From Hoeflea_A sp039025395 (lineage in GTDB: Bacteria; Pseudomonadota; Alphaproteobacteria; Rhizobiales; Rhizobiaceae), in assembly GCA_039025395.1 (NCBI GenBank), contig JBCCOK010000011.1, positions 1-64,000 of the forward strand: a DNA stretch of 64,000 nucleotides, read 5' to 3'. Below the pieces are notes generated by a model. The model made no database searches. It was given only the letters and a program-made list of their open reading frames with translations, and was not told the origin of the DNA. This document shows, piece after piece, positions 60,648 to 64,000 of this stretch; position 1 is the stretch's first letter, and the number at the start of each line of letters is the position of its first letter. Position numbers and translations under genes: made by a program.

Positions 60648-61334
60648 TCATCGGTTACCAAGCCGTTCGATGACCTCCTGAACGGTCAAGACATCACCAA
60701 ACTGCTGGATAATCGTCTCAAGCGCAGAACGGTGCTCTTCGTCCGACAACGCCGCCGTGGCGTCTGACACCATCACCACTTTGAAATCCATCATCATCGC
60801 GTCGCGCGCTGTCGATTCACAGCAAACGTTGGTCTTGGTCCCCGTAATCAAGACCATGTCGATCCCAAGCCCGCGCAAAACCCGTTCCAGAGCCGAGGAC
60901 CCGGGAATGAGCGCCGAATAGCGGTTCTTCAGGATCTTCAAGTCTTCGGACTGTACATCGAGACCGGGCCAGATCTGTTGCCCTTCACCCCCGGGCGCGA
61001 GGCTCTTTACGGTACGCGCGCGTACGTCGTGGGCCACGAAGTAGTCAAAGAAATTCGGCCAGTCACTGCCCGTCTCCGAGCTCTGATTTGCGTGATTTAC
61101 CCAGATGACCTGCCCACCCGCCGACCTGAGCGAAGTGGCGAGCCGGTTGATCGGTTTGATAAGCTCACGCGAGAGCGGGACCTCGGCTGGGGCACCTTCC
61201 TCGCAGAAGGTTTTTTGCATGTCGATGACTACGAGAGCGGTCCGTCGGGCGTCGATCCGTTCGAACAAGTGTAGCTTCCCTCGCCGCGCCACGACCCGGT
61301 CAACGATTTCATCCCTGATCGAAACCTGGTGCAT
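60648..61334 (-). CDS. Cysteine amidohydrolase (isochorismatase family)
   Basis: A 228-residue isochorismatase-family hydrolase with a full catalytic set: Asp in ALVVIDMQKTF (about 37), Lys in DLKILKNRYSAL (about 139) and Cys in ITGTKTNVCCESTARDA (about 174). The family includes N-carbamoylsarcosine amidase, ureidoacrylate and biuret hydrolases, any of which would suit a pathway with hydantoinase. It sits 16 bases after the regulator gene and 144 bp before livK. It is a good candidate for the amide-cleaving step. Confidence 0.92.
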   Translation of the reverse strand: MHQVSIRDEIVDRVVARRGKLHLFERIDARRTALVVIDMQKTFCEEGAPAEVPLSRELIKPINRLATSLRSAGGQVIWVNHANQSSETGSDWPNFFDYFVAHDVRARTVKSLAPGGEGQQIWPGLDVQSEDLKILKNRYSALIPGSSALERVLRGLGIDMVLITGTKTNVCCESTARDAMMMDFKVVMVSDATAALSDEEHRSALETIIQQFGDVLTVQEVIERLGNR

Positions 61335-61350
61335 GCTTTCCCCTTTCCGC

Positions 61351-61938
61351 CTAGAAACTCAGCTTGTCCGAGAACACCCACACAACGCGGGTTTCACCGT
61401 TATGCGTGTTCTGCCAGCGATGCGCATCTTCGCAAACGAACTGGAGTGTATCGCCCGGTCCAAGGTCCACGATCTCGCCTTCGATCGAATACCGGATGGC
61501 ACCGGACAAAACGTGACACAGCTCCTCCCCCTCATGGCGCATTGGTTCCTCGCCCGAAGAGGCGCCTGGTCCAATGACGCCAAGTCGGGCCTCAAGTACG
61601 CCACGTTCAAAATCACCGTGCAGGTCTTCGAGGCCCAATGACATTTCCGGCAGGTCCATCCGCGGGCGCGCGCTCGACCGAACAACAGAGAAATCCGGCG
61701 TCGTTTCGCGGTTCCGGCGGATCAGGAAGCCCAGGTTTTCGTCCAGCGCACGGGCCAGGTTAATGGCGTGCACCAGGCTGGGATTCATGCGTAGGTTTTC
61801 GATCTTGCTGATCGTGCTGGGCGGTACCCCGCTCAAGTCGGCAAGGTCATGGAGATTGAGACCACGTGCCTGCCGCAGGTTCCTTAGCCGCGTGCCGATC
61901 CCCGCCAGCGCGTCTTGTGTTAGCTCGGGATCTGTCAC
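61351..61938 (-). CDS. XRE-family regulator with C-terminal cupin
   Basis: A 195-residue DNA-binding sensor. Helix-turn-helix at 12-65 (LRQARGLNLHDLADLSGVPPSTISKIEN), then a cupin at about 115-190 (EEPMRHEGEELCHVLSGAIRYSIEGE) that should bind the pathway substrate. Such PuuR-like regulators usually repress adjacent catabolic operons. Its start overlaps the hydantoinase B stop (ATGA), so it is inside the operon it probably controls. Confidence 0.92.
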   Translation of the reverse strand: MTDPELTQDALAGIGTRLRNLRQARGLNLHDLADLSGVPPSTISKIENLRMNPSLVHAINLARALDENLGFLIRRNRETTPDFSVVRSSARPRMDLPEMSLGLEDLHGDFERGVLEARLGVIGPGASSGEEPMRHEGEELCHVLSGAIRYSIEGEIVDLGPGDTLQFVCEDAHRWQNTHNGETRVVWVFSDKLSF

Positions 61939-63998
61939 GCGGACCGCCCCAGGCTGTCCACCAGCGGCGGATCACCGGCCATGGCGGTTTCAGTGTCCAG
62001 TAGCCGCGCAGATTCCGGACAGTAAAAGTGGCGCAGAAAGACGCCGTCCGACCCCGTATCGAAAGCAGGGGTACCTACCTCAGAGAGCGGCACCTCTAGA
62101 ACAACCGCGTTCTCCTTCCAGTTGATTTCGTCCGCGCTTAAGGCAGCCCCGGCGCCGTCAGGTCGCCGCGCGCCGCGTATCGATTCTCTCAGATCCTCCG
62201 TGGCCGCGGCATCAGCACGTCCGTCGGCATCAATCACCACGCCATAGATCGCGCGTGCGGCTTGAGCACTGACAAGATTGGAGGCGACGTCGGACGCGAC
62301 CGCCTGCGGATCGCGTTCGAGCGGATCGCCGTATCCGCCGCCACCATTCCAGCGGACATAGAGGGCATCACGCCCCATCAGGGGGAAGACGCCCCATGAG
62401 ACGCGCTCGTGCTCGCCCGGTAAATCGTTGAGTCCGGTTGCACCTGCCATCGGGGCGTTGGTACCGTCCTCCGGCGCATGCACCCAGACATAGGAGTTTG
62501 GCGCGCCCGGATAGCCTCCATCAAGCCCTTCACTCATGGGGTGGCGGGCACCCTTGCCCGATAGAACGTAGTGGATTCCGCCATCGGGCGCCTTGTGGGG
62601 CACAATTGCCAATTCACCGCCAGTGCCGCCTCGGAAGGCGCCGGGCCCGCCGCTGTCCAGCGCACGGCGCCGAAAGAGGTAACGCACCGGAAAGGCACCC
62701 TCGACGGTCTCCACATTGGCCATACGTGAAATCGGATTGGGGATTTCGCCACCGATCTCGACCCCATCCGCAAAAGAACGAGCGCCGCCAGCACCGGCGA
62801 AGGTTTCTGTGAGGATACCAATGGATTCCCCACCCTTCTGATTGCGCCCGAATTTGAAGATAGCGAAGTGGTTCGCATGCCAAACTGCAGTCGCCTGATC
62901 ACGATAGGTATCGCTTGCATTCAACATCTTGCCGATGGTCGAACAGGCTGCATTGTTGACCGACTGGATTGCGCCCACTGTAGCCACTGATACGGGCGCG
63001 GGCCTTGTGCAGTTTACGATGCTACCTTCGGGCGCAATCATCTCAACAGGGCGCAGTACGCCTTCGTTCCAGGTGATGTCATAGCAGAGTAAAGGGAACA
63101 GCGGCGCGAACAGCCCGCCAAGGGACGCCCATTTGGTGCAGTTGATCGAATATTGGCTCTGCGCATCGGACCCCGAGAAATCAAAAACCAATCGGTCTTT
63201 CATCTTGCTCATGGTCAGTAAGACGCGCGCTGTTTCCCCGTTCACGTCGAGGTACTGTCGAGCCTGCCACTGCCCATCGGGTAGTTCGAGAAGGCGAGCG
63301 CGAAACAGATCCTCAGACTGCCGGATCAGCTCGCCGCACGCGGCATCAACCGTGTGTGCGCCATACTTGTTGATCAGAGCCTGCATCCGCTCCTTTGCGA
63401 CGTGGTTGCAGGCAATCATCGACCGCAAGTCAAGCGACACCATTTCCGGCGATCGGACCATGTTCAAGAGCGTATCCATAACGTCCTGTCGGATCTCGCC
63501 GCCCGAAACCAATCGGATGCCTGGGGAACTGAAGCCCTCGGTGTAAATATCCGGAGATCCTGGACTGAAACCACCAGGATTGATCGCGCCTATGTCGTAG
63601 ACATGAACGAAGCAAGCGCTCCAGGCCACCAGCTTGCCCTCGAAATGGATCGGTGCGACCAGATAAATGTCTGATGTGTGGAGTGCGGCCGTGTAGGGAT
63701 CATTCAGAAGAAAGACATCATCCTCATGGATGTCGCCCTCAAACCGGCGGATGATCGATTTGCAGGCCTCGGCTGCGCTGGTCAGATGATGCAGGAAGCC
63801 GACACCACCCATCAGCAGCGTCCCGTCTGCGCGGTAGAGCGATACCATCAGGTCATGGCCTTCGTTGGTAATCGCGCTGCCCGAGACATGTTTCAATGTG
63901 ATCACCGCCTCTTCAACAATCCGGAACAATCGATGCCGGATGATCGAGAACGTCATCGGGTCTATGGCAGGCTGCTTTGTATCCATCGGTTCAGTCAT
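61935..63998 (-). CDS. Hydantoinase B/oxoprolinase family protein (HyuB-like)
   Basis: A 687-residue hydantoinase B-type subunit, which works with an ATP-hydrolysing HyuA partner on hydantoins, oxoproline, acetone or acetophenone-type substrates. N-terminal DPMTFSIIRHRLFRIVEEAVITLK, the central VFLLNDPYTAALHTSDIYLVAPI, and YVRWNGGGGYGDPLERDP near the C-terminus are family signatures. The last 90 residues are longer than in the usual 550-600-residue HyuB. The ATG at 63998 is two bases from the window edge, so the N-terminus seems complete, but an upstream start or HyuA beyond the edge cannot be excluded. Confidence 0.92.
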   Translation of the reverse strand: MTEPMDTKQPAIDPMTFSIIRHRLFRIVEEAVITLKHVSGSAITNEGHDLMVSLYRADGTLLMGGVGFLHHLTSAAEACKSIIRRFEGDIHEDDVFLLNDPYTAALHTSDIYLVAPIHFEGKLVAWSACFVHVYDIGAINPGGFSPGSPDIYTEGFSSPGIRLVSGGEIRQDVMDTLLNMVRSPEMVSLDLRSMIACNHVAKERMQALINKYGAHTVDAACGELIRQSEDLFRARLLELPDGQWQARQYLDVNGETARVLLTMSKMKDRLVFDFSGSDAQSQYSINCTKWASLGGLFAPLFPLLCYDITWNEGVLRPVEMIAPEGSIVNCTRPAPVSVATVGAIQSVNNAACSTIGKMLNASDTYRDQATAVWHANHFAIFKFGRNQKGGESIGILTETFAGAGGARSFADGVEIGGEIPNPISRMANVETVEGAFPVRYLFRRRALDSGGPGAFRGGTGGELAIVPHKAPDGGIHYVLSGKGARHPMSEGLDGGYPGAPNSYVWVHAPEDGTNAPMAGATGLNDLPGEHERVSWGVFPLMGRDALYVRWNGGGGYGDPLERDPQAVASDVASNLVSAQAARAIYGVVIDADGRADAAATEDLRESIRGARRPDGAGAALSADEINWKENAVVLEVPLSEVGTPAFDTGSDGVFLRHFYCPESARLLDTETAMAGDPPLVDSLGRSA

Positions 63999-64000
63999 CG

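Overview
The window is G+C-rich chromosomal DNA from an alphaproteobacterium, most likely of the order Hyphomicrobiales (Rhizobiales). The evidence is the gene content: a suf cluster with two cysteine desulfurases plus SufT and SufA, the clpS-clpA pair beside a phasin and a SPOR-tailed D,D-carboxypeptidase, a DUF1489 gene, a complex I NDUFS4-like subunit next to tRNAs, a LiuR-like MerR regulator, and a double cold-shock-domain protein. The genus cannot be read from the sequence.

Region by region: (1) 92-3137 holds a flavin reductase, a nitroreductase, an exported protein of unknown function and a DUF2459 protein. (2) 3500-7287 is an unusual locus: a membrane-anchored protein with a degenerate formylglycine-generating-enzyme (SUMF1) fold, then two tandem paralogues that join a LysM domain to a family-3 solute-binding domain, with no permease. 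This is the best candidate for an undescribed system. (3) 7365-17175 is housekeeping: thrS, yidD, a NifU-like scaffold lacking the third cysteine, folE, hisI, a patatin phospholipase, an EamA transporter, a HEAT-repeat protein, clpA and clpS. (4) 17457-23373 holds a phasin with a well-defined promoter/operator and terminator, the carboxypeptidase, a DnaJ/VWA pair, DUF1489, sdaA and an unlisted 33-residue membrane protein. (5) 23928-30028 holds an EamA transporter, a DUF1624 acyltransferase with a Cys-rich tail, an ICMT-like methyltransferase, a MerR regulator with a palindromic operator, mgtE, a threonine/serine dehydratase and a GNAT acetyltransferase. (6) 30349-37435 is the Fe-S assembly cluster iscS-sufB-sufC-sufD-sufS-sufT-sufA, with an Irr/ICE-like box before sufB and a palindrome downstream of the iscS promoter. 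(7) 37639-53163 is mostly core genes: a hydrolase, anmK, tyrS, a YhdP/AsmA-like giant, bcp, DUF455, an M23 peptidase, rhlE, tfoX-like, a zinc peptidase, tRNA-Pro, the complex I subunit, tRNA-Arg, an origin-like patch with DnaA-box matches, DUF192, double CSD and gloA.

(8) From tRNA-Glu (53385-53459) to the window end is an accessory block. An integrase remnant lies right beside the tRNA. It is followed by a tightly overlapping minus-strand operon: hyuB-like, XRE-cupin regulator, cysteine amidohydrolase, livK-livG-livF-livH-livM transporter, cupin, metallo-beta-lactamase fold protein and a second, catalytically altered isochorismatase fold. The block reads as a catabolic island for uptake and hydrolysis of an amide, ureido or hydantoin-type compound. 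hyuA and the far island end would lie beyond the window.

No transposase, CRISPR array or rRNA was seen.
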